Source of the DNA: Clostridium magnum DSM 2767
Lineage (GTDB): Bacteria; Bacillota; Clostridia; Clostridiales; Clostridiaceae
DNA length: 64,000 bases
Direction: 5' to 3'
NCBI RefSeq assembly: GCF_001623875.1
Contig: NZ_LWAE01000005.1
Location: forward strand, 310,001-374,000
The translations under genes and the position numbers were made by a program. This document shows positions 7,639 to 15,200 of the stretch, in pieces (within the stretch, counting starts at the first letter, position 1; every line of letters starts with the position of its first letter). The notes under the pieces were generated by a model that did no database searches, was not told where the DNA came from, and saw nothing but the letters and a program-made list of their open reading frames with translations.

Positions 7639-9177
7639 TTACATTGTATTATTCATAAGCTTAACATAAAAAACTATGTTTTCATTTTTTATCTCTGCCC
7701 ATATTCTGCCACCATGTAATTCAACTATGCTTTTTGATATTGCAAGGCCTAAACCACTACCACCTGTGGATTCAGAGCGGGATTCATCTGCTCTATAAAA
7801 CCTGTCAAAAATCTTTTCAAGTTGAGTCTCATCTATGTTTTCACATTTGTTTTCTACAGATACCATTATATATTCATTTTCATTCCACAAACTTACGTTT
7901 ATTTCTCCTGGTTTTGGTACATAGCGTATGGCATTCATTAAAAGATTTTCAAAAACTCGTGCTATTTTGTCGCCATCCACCTTAGCTAATATCTTTTTGT
8001 TCCATAATCCTTTGTTTATCACTACATTGCTTTCTTCGCATATTACATATAGTTCCTCTATAAGTTGTTCTAATAGTTCATTTAAAGAAATGTACTGCAA
8101 ATTTAAAGTTATTCCTTTATTACTTAGCTTTGTGTACTCAAAGAGGTCATTTATAAGCACCTCTAATTTTTCGGATTTACTATAGGCTATATTAATGAAA
8201 TCACAAAGTTCATTTTCATCCTTATATTTTCTATCCTTTACAAGTGCTAGGTATCCTTTAATAGATGTAAGTGGTGTTCTTAAATCGTGGGACACATTGG
8301 TTATGAGTTCACCCTTTGTTTTCTCTGCATTTCTTTCGCCCTCAATTCTTCGCTTAAGTTCTTTTGCCATAGAATTTATATTATCTGCAAGCTTAGACAA
8401 CTCATCTTTTCCCTGGATTTCTATGCTATAATCTAAATTGCTTTTTGCTATTTGAAGAAGTCCTTCAGAAATTTTTTCTATATACCTCATTTTTTTGCTG
8501 GTAAGAAAATAAAATAATGCTATAAAAGCAACTAAACCCTGCAAGACAGACATAGGGGAGCCGCTAGGCCTTACATATGTGGTTTTCGCCTGAGGCATAC
8601 CGGTTATTATTAAATAGGCATCTCCATCAGAAAAGTTTATCCCATCTATATCCACATATTCCTGTACTTTATTTAATACTACTCTCTTTTTGGTAATTCC
8701 ATTATCTGTATCAATTATAGTTGAATTATTATACTCATTTCTATATTCGGAGGCCTTTTTTATTATTTGTTGTATATTTAATTCAGTTTCCTTTGCATTA
8801 CTTGATTTATATAATATCTTTCCATGAATATCTGTTAAGTATATTTTAACTGTTGTATTATTTGAAGTATGACCTTCTGCAGATTTTACAATTTTAGTTA
8901 TATTTTGAGTATCTTTTATACTTAAAGATTTGCCTTTAGTCTCTTCTTTTACGTAATCACCAGCATCAGATATACGCTCTATTCCACTACTATAATCTAT
9001 TTTTTCCATGGCGTTTTTTTCTTTATAATAGCCATCATACCAACTGGATACAATGGTAGCAGCAAATAAACACACTGCAAAAGCTACCACCAACTCCATC
9101 CTGATGCTTCTACTTATTTTATCTCTTGAAAAATAATAAAATCTAAATAAACTACGAAAGAGCTTTCTATTTTTCAA
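7639..9177 (-). CDS. Membrane sensor histidine kinase of a two-component system
   Basis: The frame is open from 9237, but I place the start at TTG 9177. It has GGGGAG 12 nt upstream and overlaps the regulator's stop by only 11 nt, a usual arrangement. The protein (about 512 aa) has a short basic leader, TM1 (MELVVAFAVCLFAATIVSSW), a roughly 150-residue extracytoplasmic sensor domain, TM2 (GLVAFIALFYFLTS), a HAMP linker, a HisKA H-box VSHDLRTPLTS, and an ATPase domain with NLLMNAIRYVP, IFDRFYRADESRS and GGSGLGLAISKSIVE. It resembles class-I kinases of the OmpR-regulator type. The signal is unknown. The nearest candidate targets are the small membrane proteins at 10194-11017, divergent from this operon. 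Confidence 0.9.
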   Translation of the reverse strand: MKNRKLFRSLFRFYYFSRDKISRSIRMELVVAFAVCLFAATIVSSWYDGYYKEKNAMEKIDYSSGIERISDAGDYVKEETKGKSLSIKDTQNITKIVKSAEGHTSNNTTVKIYLTDIHGKILYKSSNAKETELNIQQIIKKASEYRNEYNNSTIIDTDNGITKKRVVLNKVQEYVDIDGINFSDGDAYLIITGMPQAKTTYVRPSGSPMSVLQGLVAFIALFYFLTSKKMRYIEKISEGLLQIAKSNLDYSIEIQGKDELSKLADNINSMAKELKRRIEGERNAEKTKGELITNVSHDLRTPLTSIKGYLALVKDRKYKDENELCDFINIAYSKSEKLEVLINDLFEYTKLSNKGITLNLQYISLNELLEQLIEELYVICEESNVVINKGLWNKKILAKVDGDKIARVFENLLMNAIRYVPKPGEINVSLWNENEYIMVSVENKCENIDETQLEKIFDRFYRADESRSESTGGSGLGLAISKSIVELHGGRIWAEIKNENIVFYVKLMNNTM

Positions 9178-9865
9178 TTTTGTATCCAACTCCCCATACT
9201 GTTTTAATATACTTAGGCTTTCTGGTGTTTTCCTCAATCTTTTCTCTTATCTTTCTTATATGTACCATAACCGTATTATCTGATTCATAAAATTGTTCCT
9301 GCCATACACTTTCATATATTTTCTCAGTGCTAAATACCATTCCTCTATTATTAGCAAGAAGTTCTAATATCTCAAACTCTCTTTTTGTTAGGTTTACAAG
9401 TTTATTTCCTATTTTAACTTCATGATTATTTGTATCTATAATCAAATCATCAATTTCTATTATTTCATCAACTTTAACTTTTTGAGAATTATTTAATTTT
9501 GTATATCTTCTAATCTGTGATTTTATTCTAGCTATAAGTTCCAAAGGATTAAAAGGTTTAGTTAAATAATCATCTGCTCCGGTAGTAAGACCAAGTATTT
9601 TGTCCATGTCTTCACTTTTAGCAGAAAGCATAATGATTGGCATATTTCTACTTTCTCTTATTTTTAAACAAGCCTTCATTCCATCCATTTTAGGCATCAT
9701 TATATCTAGTATTATCAAGTGTACTTCTTCAGTTTCTAAAACTTTTAAGGCGTCTAATCCGTTACAGGCTTTAATGACCCTGAAGCCCTCATTTTCTAAA
9801 TATATACCTATCAAATCTCTAATTTCTTTTTCATCATCTACTATGAGAATAGTTTCTTTTATCAT
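9167..9865 (-). CDS. OmpR/PhoB-family response regulator
   Basis: 232 residues: a receiver domain (about 1-115) with acidic pocket DDE (VDDEKE), phospho-acceptor Asp in LIILDIMMPKMDG, conserved Thr/Ser (MLSAKSED) and Lys (YLTKPFNP), followed by a winged-helix domain (about 130-230) with the usual LTKREFEILELLANN and 'DNTVMVHIRKIREKIE' elements. It is translated before its kinase with an 11-nt overlap and is likely autoregulated. Three ACTTAAG/TCTTAAG-type words upstream (9945-9993) could be its binding sites. The start is preceded by GGAGATGG. Confidence 0.95.
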   Translation of the reverse strand: MIKETILIVDDEKEIRDLIGIYLENEGFRVIKACNGLDALKVLETEEVHLIILDIMMPKMDGMKACLKIRESRNMPIIMLSAKSEDMDKILGLTTGADDYLTKPFNPLELIARIKSQIRRYTKLNNSQKVKVDEIIEIDDLIIDTNNHEVKIGNKLVNLTKREFEILELLANNRGMVFSTEKIYESVWQEQFYESDNTVMVHIRKIREKIEENTRKPKYIKTVWGVGYKIEK

Positions 9866-9944
9866 CTTTCACCATCTCCAAATACATTATATTCATTTAG
9901 ATTATATCAAAATATATAGATATAAGATTGATAATTAAGAAAAA

Positions 9945-9993
9945 CTTAAGAATTTAACTATTTTTATCTTAAGATTTTCCTAGTAAACTTAAG
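9945..9993. promoter_or_regulatory. Triple CTTAAG repeat, possible response-regulator site
   Basis: CTTAAG occurs at 9945-9950, 9968-9973 and 9988-9993 (centres 23 and 20 nt apart, roughly two helical turns) in the region between the two-component operon and the divergent membrane-protein operon. OmpR-type regulators commonly bind spaced repeats like this. The assignment is inference. Confidence 0.35.
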
Positions 9994-10005
9994 TCATAGA
10001 ATTAA

Positions 10006-10164
10006 GGCATCTTCAAAAAAATAACTAGTCAATATGCTAGTCTATTTTGCGTCATACTGCGTCGGTAGAACCCTTAGATAGGGTCGGCTATCTGCGGAAC
10101 CTGTCTCCTTGTCTGACGCAAAATATCCGTCGCATTTTTGACTTGTTATTTTCTTTCAGATGTC
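10006..10164. repeat. 159-bp hairpin repeat element, copy 1 (MITE-like)
   Basis: The ends GGCATCTTCAAAAAA and TTTCTTTCAGATGTC are inverted, followed inwards by ATAACTAGTCAA / TTGACTTGTTAT and TATTTTGCGTCA / TGACGCAAAATA. The whole element can fold into one long hairpin. The centre carries ACCCT-TAGAT-AGGGT. It is about 90% identical to 32350-32507. TAA flanks both ends, consistent with a 3-bp target duplication. It has no coding capacity and lies between the CTTAAG repeats and the gene at 10194, possibly separating that gene from an older promoter. Confidence 0.8.
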
Positions 10165-10193
10165 TAATACAAAATTAAAGGAGTGGTTGTATT

Positions 10194-10706
10194 TTGAAAC
10201 ATTCAAAAAGAGTTGCCATATTTTTCTCACTTATGCCTGGAGCTGGACACATGTATTTAGGACTTGTTAGACAAGGGATACAATTAATGCTATTATTTTT
10301 CGCAATAATATTTATGTCAGCATCCTTTGAGATGGAGTTTCTTGCTGTTTTTCTTCCTATAATATGGTTCTATAGCATCTTTGATGTAAGATTAAAAAGT
10401 CTAAAAGAAGATCCATTAATAGATGCAGACTTACCTATCTTTGCTGATGTGGCATCTATGAAACATTTTTCTAATAGCAGCTTAGTAGAAAAGTATATAG
10501 CGTATATTTTAATAGTAATGGGCATTTTTTCTATGATAAATAATTTAATAATTCCTGTATTAAGCAGATACATCGATTACTATTATATAAGATGTTTTAA
10601 ATCTCTAGTTATATCCATAATACTAATATCAATTGGAGCCTTTATGCTTAAAGGAAAGAAATCAAAGATAAAGTCAGGTGATACATTATGCAATCAAGAA
10701 GAGTAG
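10194..10706 (+). CDS. TM2-like small membrane protein (170 aa)
   Basis: The start is a TTG at 10194 with AAAGGAGTGG 7 nt upstream. The N-terminus, KRVAIFFSLMPGAGHMYLGLVRQGIQLM, has the 'lPGaGhfYLG...G' pattern of TM2-type proteins. Hydrophobic segments lie near residues 5-20, 30-60, 98-125 and 132-155. The central soluble stretch (about 62-95) has no recognisable motif. The stop overlaps the next gene by 19 nt, so the two are translationally coupled. It is probably part of an envelope-associated operon next to the divergent two-component system; the function is unknown. Confidence 0.78.
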   Translation: MKHSKRVAIFFSLMPGAGHMYLGLVRQGIQLMLLFFAIIFMSASFEMEFLAVFLPIIWFYSIFDVRLKSLKEDPLIDADLPIFADVASMKHFSNSSLVEKYIAYILIVMGIFSMINNLIIPVLSRYIDYYYIRCFKSLVISIILISIGAFMLKGKKSKIKSGDTLCNQEE

Positions 10707-11017
10707 GGACTCTTACCTTAGGTATACTTCTAATAATTTTAGGGATACTATATCTTTTAATTACAGTTTTTAATATGCCTTTGGAGAAAAAAATATTAGA
10801 CTTTTGGCCGTTGATATTGGTATCTCTCGGCATTGAGGTATTAGTATTAAATGATAGGGCATTGAAAAAAGATTTGACTCTGAGATATGACGGTATGAGT
10901 TTTCTTCTTATTATAATAATGTTATTCTTCTCTTTTAGTACCTATACTGCTAGTAAATTGTTAGGAGAATTTCTCGATCCAAGCTCACCGCTGTTTTATA
11001 GAAATTATATTCATTAG
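10688..11017 (+). CDS. LiaI/LiaF-like transmembrane-region protein
   Basis: 109 residues with 'RRVGTLTLGILLIILGILYLL' followed by a second segment with 'FWPLILVSLGIEVLVLN', the pattern of the LiaI-LiaF-like transmembrane domain, and a third segment near residues 70-90 (MSFLLIIIMLFFSF). Relatives sense or answer cell-envelope stress. The start ATG lies within the end of the preceding gene. The proximity of a kinase-regulator pair suggests an envelope-stress module, but this is a contextual inference. A terminator follows at 11076. Confidence 0.78.
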   Translation: MQSRRVGTLTLGILLIILGILYLLITVFNMPLEKKILDFWPLILVSLGIEVLVLNDRALKKDLTLRYDGMSFLLIIIMLFFSFSTYTASKLLGEFLDPSSPLFYRNYIH

Positions 11018-11075
11018 AGTATAGTAAGATGTACAACGGGTGTAAAAGATTAGTGTATTGAAAGGTATAGCTAAA

Positions 11076-11112
11076 AAGCAAGCAAAGTATGGTTTTACTT
11101 TGCTTGTTTCTA
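11076..11112 (+). terminator. Intrinsic terminator of the membrane-protein operon
   Basis: AAGCAAGCAAAGTA and TACTTTGCTTGTTT form a stem with one mismatch near the end and a 6-nt loop, followed by TTTCT. Confidence 0.78.
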
Positions 11113-11177
11113 TATAGGCAGCTAATTTAATATGTGATTAGTAGTTCATGCTAAAGTAGGACCCATTCCATGATTGC

Positions 11178-11990
11178 CTAAACAAAACGTCCCTGTTTAG
11201 GTTTTGCGATTTCTTTAAAATCACTTACTAACATTTCTAAATGGTTTGTAAGCTTCTGACCTTCCATTGGCTCACCATGACTTGGGATTGCCAGTGAAGG
11301 TTTTAAATCTTTGAGAACCTTCACTGAGTTTTCTGCTGTATTCCAATCTGTAGTTAGATATTTAGGTGGTCCGCTTATATGCTCACTTTGAGTTAATACA
11401 GATATAAGAGATTCTTGTTTTACTGTACAAAAGGCATCTCCAACTATAAGTGAATGATCCTTTTCTCTAAAAAGGGAAATATGGCCTTCAGTATGCCCCG
11501 GTGTATGTATCCATTTCCAGTCAGGCATATTTGGTACGCTGCCATCAGGAGGAAGCTCTTTAGCACGGTCTCCTAGGTTGATACTTGTATGAGGAAATGT
11601 TGGAGACATTTTTGCTACCATGCCTTTATCTACAGCAGCATCTCCTACAGGATAATCCTTTCTACCAGTCACATAGGGAAGTTCTAACTTATGAATATAT
11701 ACTGGAACATTCCATTGATTAGCAAGTGTGATAACTGATCCAACATGGTCAAAGTGTCCATGAGTAAGTATAATTGCTTGAGGACGACAATTCTTTCCAA
11801 AACGTTTTTCAGCAGATTCTAATATAAAGTCTGCAGAGTTCTCAAGTCCTGTATCTACAAGGACCCAGTTGCTGGAGTTTCCAACTATACAAGCAGTTAC
11901 AATAGTAAACTGTAATACTAATATATCTGAGGTCACTTCTTGTGATGATGTAGAAATAGCAGATAAGGTTTCAACCATTTTAGTTCCCAT
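11178..11990 (-). CDS. MBL-fold metallo-hydrolase
   Basis: About 270 residues. The zinc ligands are clear: THGHFDH, followed by the downstream His in HTPGHTEGHIS, the bridging Asp in IVGDAF and the last His in PSHGEP. The family includes thiolesterases, lactonases and other hydrolases, and the sequence does not decide between them. The longest frame starts at a TTG (12005) that is part of the Shine-Dalgarno sequence TTGGAGG; the ATG at 11990 (MGTKMVETL) is 8 nt downstream of it and is the better start. It is a single gene with no obvious operon partner. Confidence 0.9.
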   Translation of the reverse strand: MGTKMVETLSAISTSSQEVTSDILVLQFTIVTACIVGNSSNWVLVDTGLENSADFILESAEKRFGKNCRPQAIILTHGHFDHVGSVITLANQWNVPVYIHKLELPYVTGRKDYPVGDAAVDKGMVAKMSPTFPHTSINLGDRAKELPPDGSVPNMPDWKWIHTPGHTEGHISLFREKDHSLIVGDAFCTVKQESLISVLTQSEHISGPPKYLTTDWNTAENSVKVLKDLKPSLAIPSHGEPMEGQKLTNHLEMLVSDFKEIAKPKQGRFV

Positions 11991-12088
11991 TTTTAATACC
12001 TCCAAATATTTGACTTACTTTTATAAAGTCTATTATTTGGAGTATAAATTCTTTTATACGATTAATCTAATGCTTGAAAAAACCATGA

Positions 12089-12216
12089 AGTGTAAACTTG
12101 AATCAGATGGGGTTTCAAACCCCACCTGATTCTTAGTTGAACGAATCCAGGGGCGTAGCCGCTCTTTACTCCCACTTTGGAGAAGATGGGAGTATTAGAG
12201 CGGGTAGTCATCGGAT
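12089..12216 (+). ncRNA. ATGA-associated structured repeat, copy 1 (HEARO/omega-RNA-like, no ORF)
   Basis: The element starts directly after ATGA (12085-12088). In order: GNRA-capped hairpin AAGT-GTAA-ACTT (its first A is the last base of ATGA), a hairpin AATCAG.TGGGGT / ACCCCA.CTGATT, the invariant TTAGTTGAACGAATCCAGGGGCGTAG split over this core, CCGCTC / GAGCGG enclosing TACTCCCA / TGGGAGTA, and GGGTAGTCATCGGAT, whose GGAT can close with ATCC. Insertion 3' of a short tetranucleotide, absence of terminal inverted repeats and RNA-like folding fit IS200/IS605-type ends such as HEARO, the guide RNA of IscB nucleases. The family name is from memory and is not verified. Confidence 0.62.
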
Positions 12217-12231
12217 AAACTAATATGTCTA

Positions 12232-13242
12232 TTAAGTAAAGTATTCTATTACAGCATTTTTAAAATTAGTAGTGATAAGCTCGGAAATATATTCCTTAAG
12301 TTCTGAACTTTTTTCTTTTGGATATACATATTTAAACTTACCATAGGGTCCCCATTTTAACTGTCTAGTTTCATCATTCATATCAAGTTTAGTGTTAGGA
12401 AAGCGAGTGAGGATTAATTCCTTGGCTGTAGATGTATATCTATGCTGTATCAGTTCAAAAGTAATTTCAGTATCGAAATCCTCTAGCGTAGATTTTAATG
12501 TATGAATTAATTCCTTATAATCACTTTTCCAGTTATCATAAATCATAATAGGTGCAATAATAAATCCTATGGGATAGCCACTGGTTGCAATTTTCTTTGC
12601 AGCGGCTACTCTTTCCTCAAAACTTGAGGTGTTATGTTCAAATTTACTTATTACATATGGTGTATTTACGCTGAATCTAAATTTTGTATGATTATTGTGA
12701 CTTATATCTAAAAAAGAATCTACATTATTAAATTTAGTAATTACTCTAAGTCTGCCTTTCTCGCTGTTACCGAAAAATTCTATACATTTTTTCAGATTGC
12801 CAGTTAAATGTTCAAGGGCTACTGGGTCAGTGATACTTCCACATTCAAAGGTTGTGGTATTAGGCAAATTACTGTTTATATGTTCTTGAATAACATTCAA
12901 TATATCCTCTACGTTTACAAATACCTTCATGAAAGGTTTTTCACCCTGTGTAGTCTGAAGATAGCAATATTCGCAGCTTCCTGGACAGGAGCTTGATAAA
13001 GAAAATTGATAATCTGCAGAGGGTTTACAGCTTTTTAATTTTTTTTCTGAGTTTATAGTTACATAAATAGTTCGTTTTGCCTTTGAGTAATTCTCGCCAG
13101 GGGTCGTACCTTCTATTACAACTTTCCTGGAATTAATAATAGGAACATTGAATTTTTTTAAATATTCCATTGTAGTTTTTGAAGAAGGGTATTTTGTGCT
13201 TCTAGGGTCTATATAAGCAACATCTGGTATAAATAAATTCAT
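12232..13242 (-). CDS. splB: Spore photoproduct lyase
   Basis: This radical-SAM repair enzyme reverses the thymine dimer (spore photoproduct) that UV forms in spore DNA, acting during germination. The start ATG at 13242 has GAGGTG 7 nt upstream; a longer frame would begin at the GTG inside that ribosome site. From this start the protein has 336 residues. The cluster motif is C86-PGS-C90-EY-C93. Cys134 in TFECGSITDPV lies where the family's radical-quenching cysteine is expected. 'KSDYKELIHTLKSTL' and 'FELIQHRYT' near the C-terminus also match the family. It is monocistronic and lies between two copies of the ATGA-associated repeat, supporting a spore-forming host. Confidence 0.93.
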   Translation of the reverse strand: MNLFIPDVAYIDPRSTKYPSSKTTMEYLKKFNVPIINSRKVVIEGTTPGENYSKAKRTIYVTINSEKKLKSCKPSADYQFSLSSSCPGSCEYCYLQTTQGEKPFMKVFVNVEDILNVIQEHINSNLPNTTTFECGSITDPVALEHLTGNLKKCIEFFGNSEKGRLRVITKFNNVDSFLDISHNNHTKFRFSVNTPYVISKFEHNTSSFEERVAAAKKIATSGYPIGFIIAPIMIYDNWKSDYKELIHTLKSTLEDFDTEITFELIQHRYTSTAKELILTRFPNTKLDMNDETRQLKWGPYGKFKYVYPKEKSSELKEYISELITTNFKNAVIEYFT

Positions 13243-13400
13243 TATATTCACCTCACAAATAGTGTTTCAAGATAACTTATAATATATTCTTATGGTTTTA
13301 AAGCAAAAAAGATTGTCTACTTTACGACAACCTTTTTGTTATTGAAAAACTATAATATTTTAAAATTTTGATGTACTATATTGTGAAAAAATTTATCATA

Positions 13401-14762
13401 CTACTTTCCACTGCATCTATTTTCCAATGGAGTATAGGCACGTCTTTTTGAAATACATTTGTATGCAGGTCTAATAATTTTACCGTTACTTGCAATTTCT
13501 TCAATACGATGTGCACTCCAGCCTACTATTCTTGAAATAGCAAAAATAGGTGTAAACATTTCAATTGGTATATCAAGCATTCTATATACAAAACCGGAAT
13601 AAAAGTCAACATTAGCGCTGATGTTCTTGCTGACTTTGAAAAACTTCTCCATTACTTTAGGAGCAAGCTCTTCTACCTTTGCATAAAGATTGTATTCATC
13701 TTCTAAGCCTTTCTCTTTTGCAAGCTTTTTAACATGAGACTTAAAAATAACAGCTCTTGGATCAGAAATTGAATAAACAGCATGGCCTATTCCATAAATA
13801 AGACCGGATCGGTCAAAAGCTTCCTTCTTAAGCAGTTTTAAAAGATAATCTTCAATCTCTCCGTCCTTTTTCCAATCCTTTAAGTTGAGTTTCATGTCAT
13901 CAAACATTTCAACAACTTTAAGGTTTGCACCACCATGTCTTGGGCCTTTTAGAGAACCAAGAGCGGATGCAATTACTGAATAAGTATCTGAACCAGTTGA
14001 TGTAACAACATGTGTAACAAAGGTAGAATTATTACCACCTCCATGCTCAGCATGAAGTACAAGAGCAAGATCTAGAAGTGTTGCCTCAAGTTTAGTATAT
14101 TTGTTGTCAGCCCTAAGCATGTGTAGGATATTTTCAGCGGTACTTAAGTAAGGCTGAGGGCTGTGAATAATAAGACTTTTATTGCCGTAATAGTGGGAGA
14201 GTGCCTGGTAGCTGTAAACACCAAGTAGTGGGAAAGAAGCTATCAGTCTGATACACTGCTTTAAAACATTGTTTAAGGAAGTATCATCCGCTTTTTCATC
14301 AATACTATAAAGAGCTAGTACACTTCTTGCCAGCGAATTCATTATATTCTTGCTTGGCATTTTTAGTATCATATCACGGACAAAATCCTCAGGGAGACTT
14401 CTATATTTAGAAATAAGTTCCCTAAAAGAAATAAGATCTTCTTTGGTAGGTAATTCGCCAAAAAGTAATAAGTAACAAGTTTCCTCAAAACCAAAGCGAC
14501 CTTCACTAAGGAATCCATTTGTAATATGTTCTATGTTGATCCCTCTGTACATTAAACTTCCTGGTATAGGAATTATATCATTTTCGTCGATGATATAGGA
14601 ATGTACATCTCCAATCTCTGTTAAACCTACAAGTACTCCTCGTCCATCTATATCTCTAAGGCCACGTTTAACTTGGTATTTACTGTATAATTGCGGATCA
14701 ATAAAATTCTTTAATTTTTCAGGGAGATTCTGTTCAAATTTTTCTAATGGCATATTGTCCAT
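13401..14762 (-). CDS. Citrate synthase (Si-type) / 2-methylcitrate synthase family
   Basis: About 453 residues. The catalytic regions are clear: LVLHAEHGGGNNSTFVTHVV, LKGPRHGGANLKVVE, and GIGHAVYSISDPRA, with the catalytic Asp in the NVDFYSGFVYRML helix. It condenses acetyl-CoA (or propionyl-CoA) with oxaloacetate. The usual Arg/Gly after GH is Ala here, and clostridial members of this long form are annotated either way, so the acyl-CoA preference is open. ATG 14762 is preferred, as it has GTGAGGT upstream; the upstream in-frame GTG at 14777 is part of that site. No aconitase or isocitrate dehydrogenase gene is nearby. Confidence 0.88.
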   Translation of the reverse strand: MDNMPLEKFEQNLPEKLKNFIDPQLYSKYQVKRGLRDIDGRGVLVGLTEIGDVHSYIIDENDIIPIPGSLMYRGINIEHITNGFLSEGRFGFEETCYLLLFGELPTKEDLISFRELISKYRSLPEDFVRDMILKMPSKNIMNSLARSVLALYSIDEKADDTSLNNVLKQCIRLIASFPLLGVYSYQALSHYYGNKSLIIHSPQPYLSTAENILHMLRADNKYTKLEATLLDLALVLHAEHGGGNNSTFVTHVVTSTGSDTYSVIASALGSLKGPRHGGANLKVVEMFDDMKLNLKDWKKDGEIEDYLLKLLKKEAFDRSGLIYGIGHAVYSISDPRAVIFKSHVKKLAKEKGLEDEYNLYAKVEELAPKVMEKFFKVSKNISANVDFYSGFVYRMLDIPIEMFTPIFAISRIVGWSAHRIEEIASNGKIIRPAYKCISKRRAYTPLENRCSGK

Positions 14763-14919
14763 AATATCATACCTCACAGATTATTATTTATAACATTATA
14801 TACTAATAAAAATATAATTACAATCAATAAATTCAGAAGGTTCAGTCAAAATTTCGTAAATAGGTAAAGAGAGTACTAAGATTAGAGTGGCTAAGAGATT
14901 AACTATAGAAAATTAATGA

Positions 14920-15144
14920 AGTGGAAACTTGAATCAGATGGGGTTTCGTCTACGACCCGGGGCTTTGCCCGTTAAATGCCATTTAGGCATTTACCCCCCA
15001 CCTGATTCTTAGTTGAACGAATCCAGGGGCGTAGCCGCTCGCAACGTACACTTTGGAGAAAAGCAGAGAGCCCAAATCTCTGATTTGGTGCGAATCGCTT
15101 TCACAGAGTGCGTATGGGAGTATTAGAGCGGGTAGTCACCGGAT
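14920..15144 (+). ncRNA. ATGA-associated structured repeat, copy 2 with expanded loops
   Basis: Same core as 12089-12216 and again directly after ATGA (14916-14919). The first hairpin (AATCAG.TGGGG ... CCCCA.CTGATT) has about 50 extra nt in its loop, which fold into CCCGGGGCTTTGCCCG-like and AAATGCCATTTAGGCATTT hairpins. The second has about 50 extra nt, including AGAG...CTCT and CCAAAT...ATTTGG. The neck ACGTAC / GTGCGT pairs with a G-U wobble where copy 1 has TACTCCCA / TGGGAGTA. The 5' GNRA hairpin (AAGT-GGAA-ACTT) and the 3' GAGCGGGTAGTCACCGGAT are kept. Loop growth with core conservation points to selection on RNA structure at some time. Confidence 0.62.
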
Positions 15145-15157
15145 CAATATAGAAATA

Positions 15158-15199
15158 AATTTTTAAGGACAGGGGATAAGCCCTTGTCCTTAAAAATAA
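15158..15199. terminator. Terminator of the YcdB/SLH protein gene
   Basis: The arms ATTTTTAAGGACA (15159-15171) and TGTCCTTAAAAAT (15185-15197) pair, with GGG/CCC within, immediately past the stop codon of the minus-strand gene. T-rich ends on both strands make it bidirectional. Confidence 0.75.
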
Positions 15200-15200
15200 G

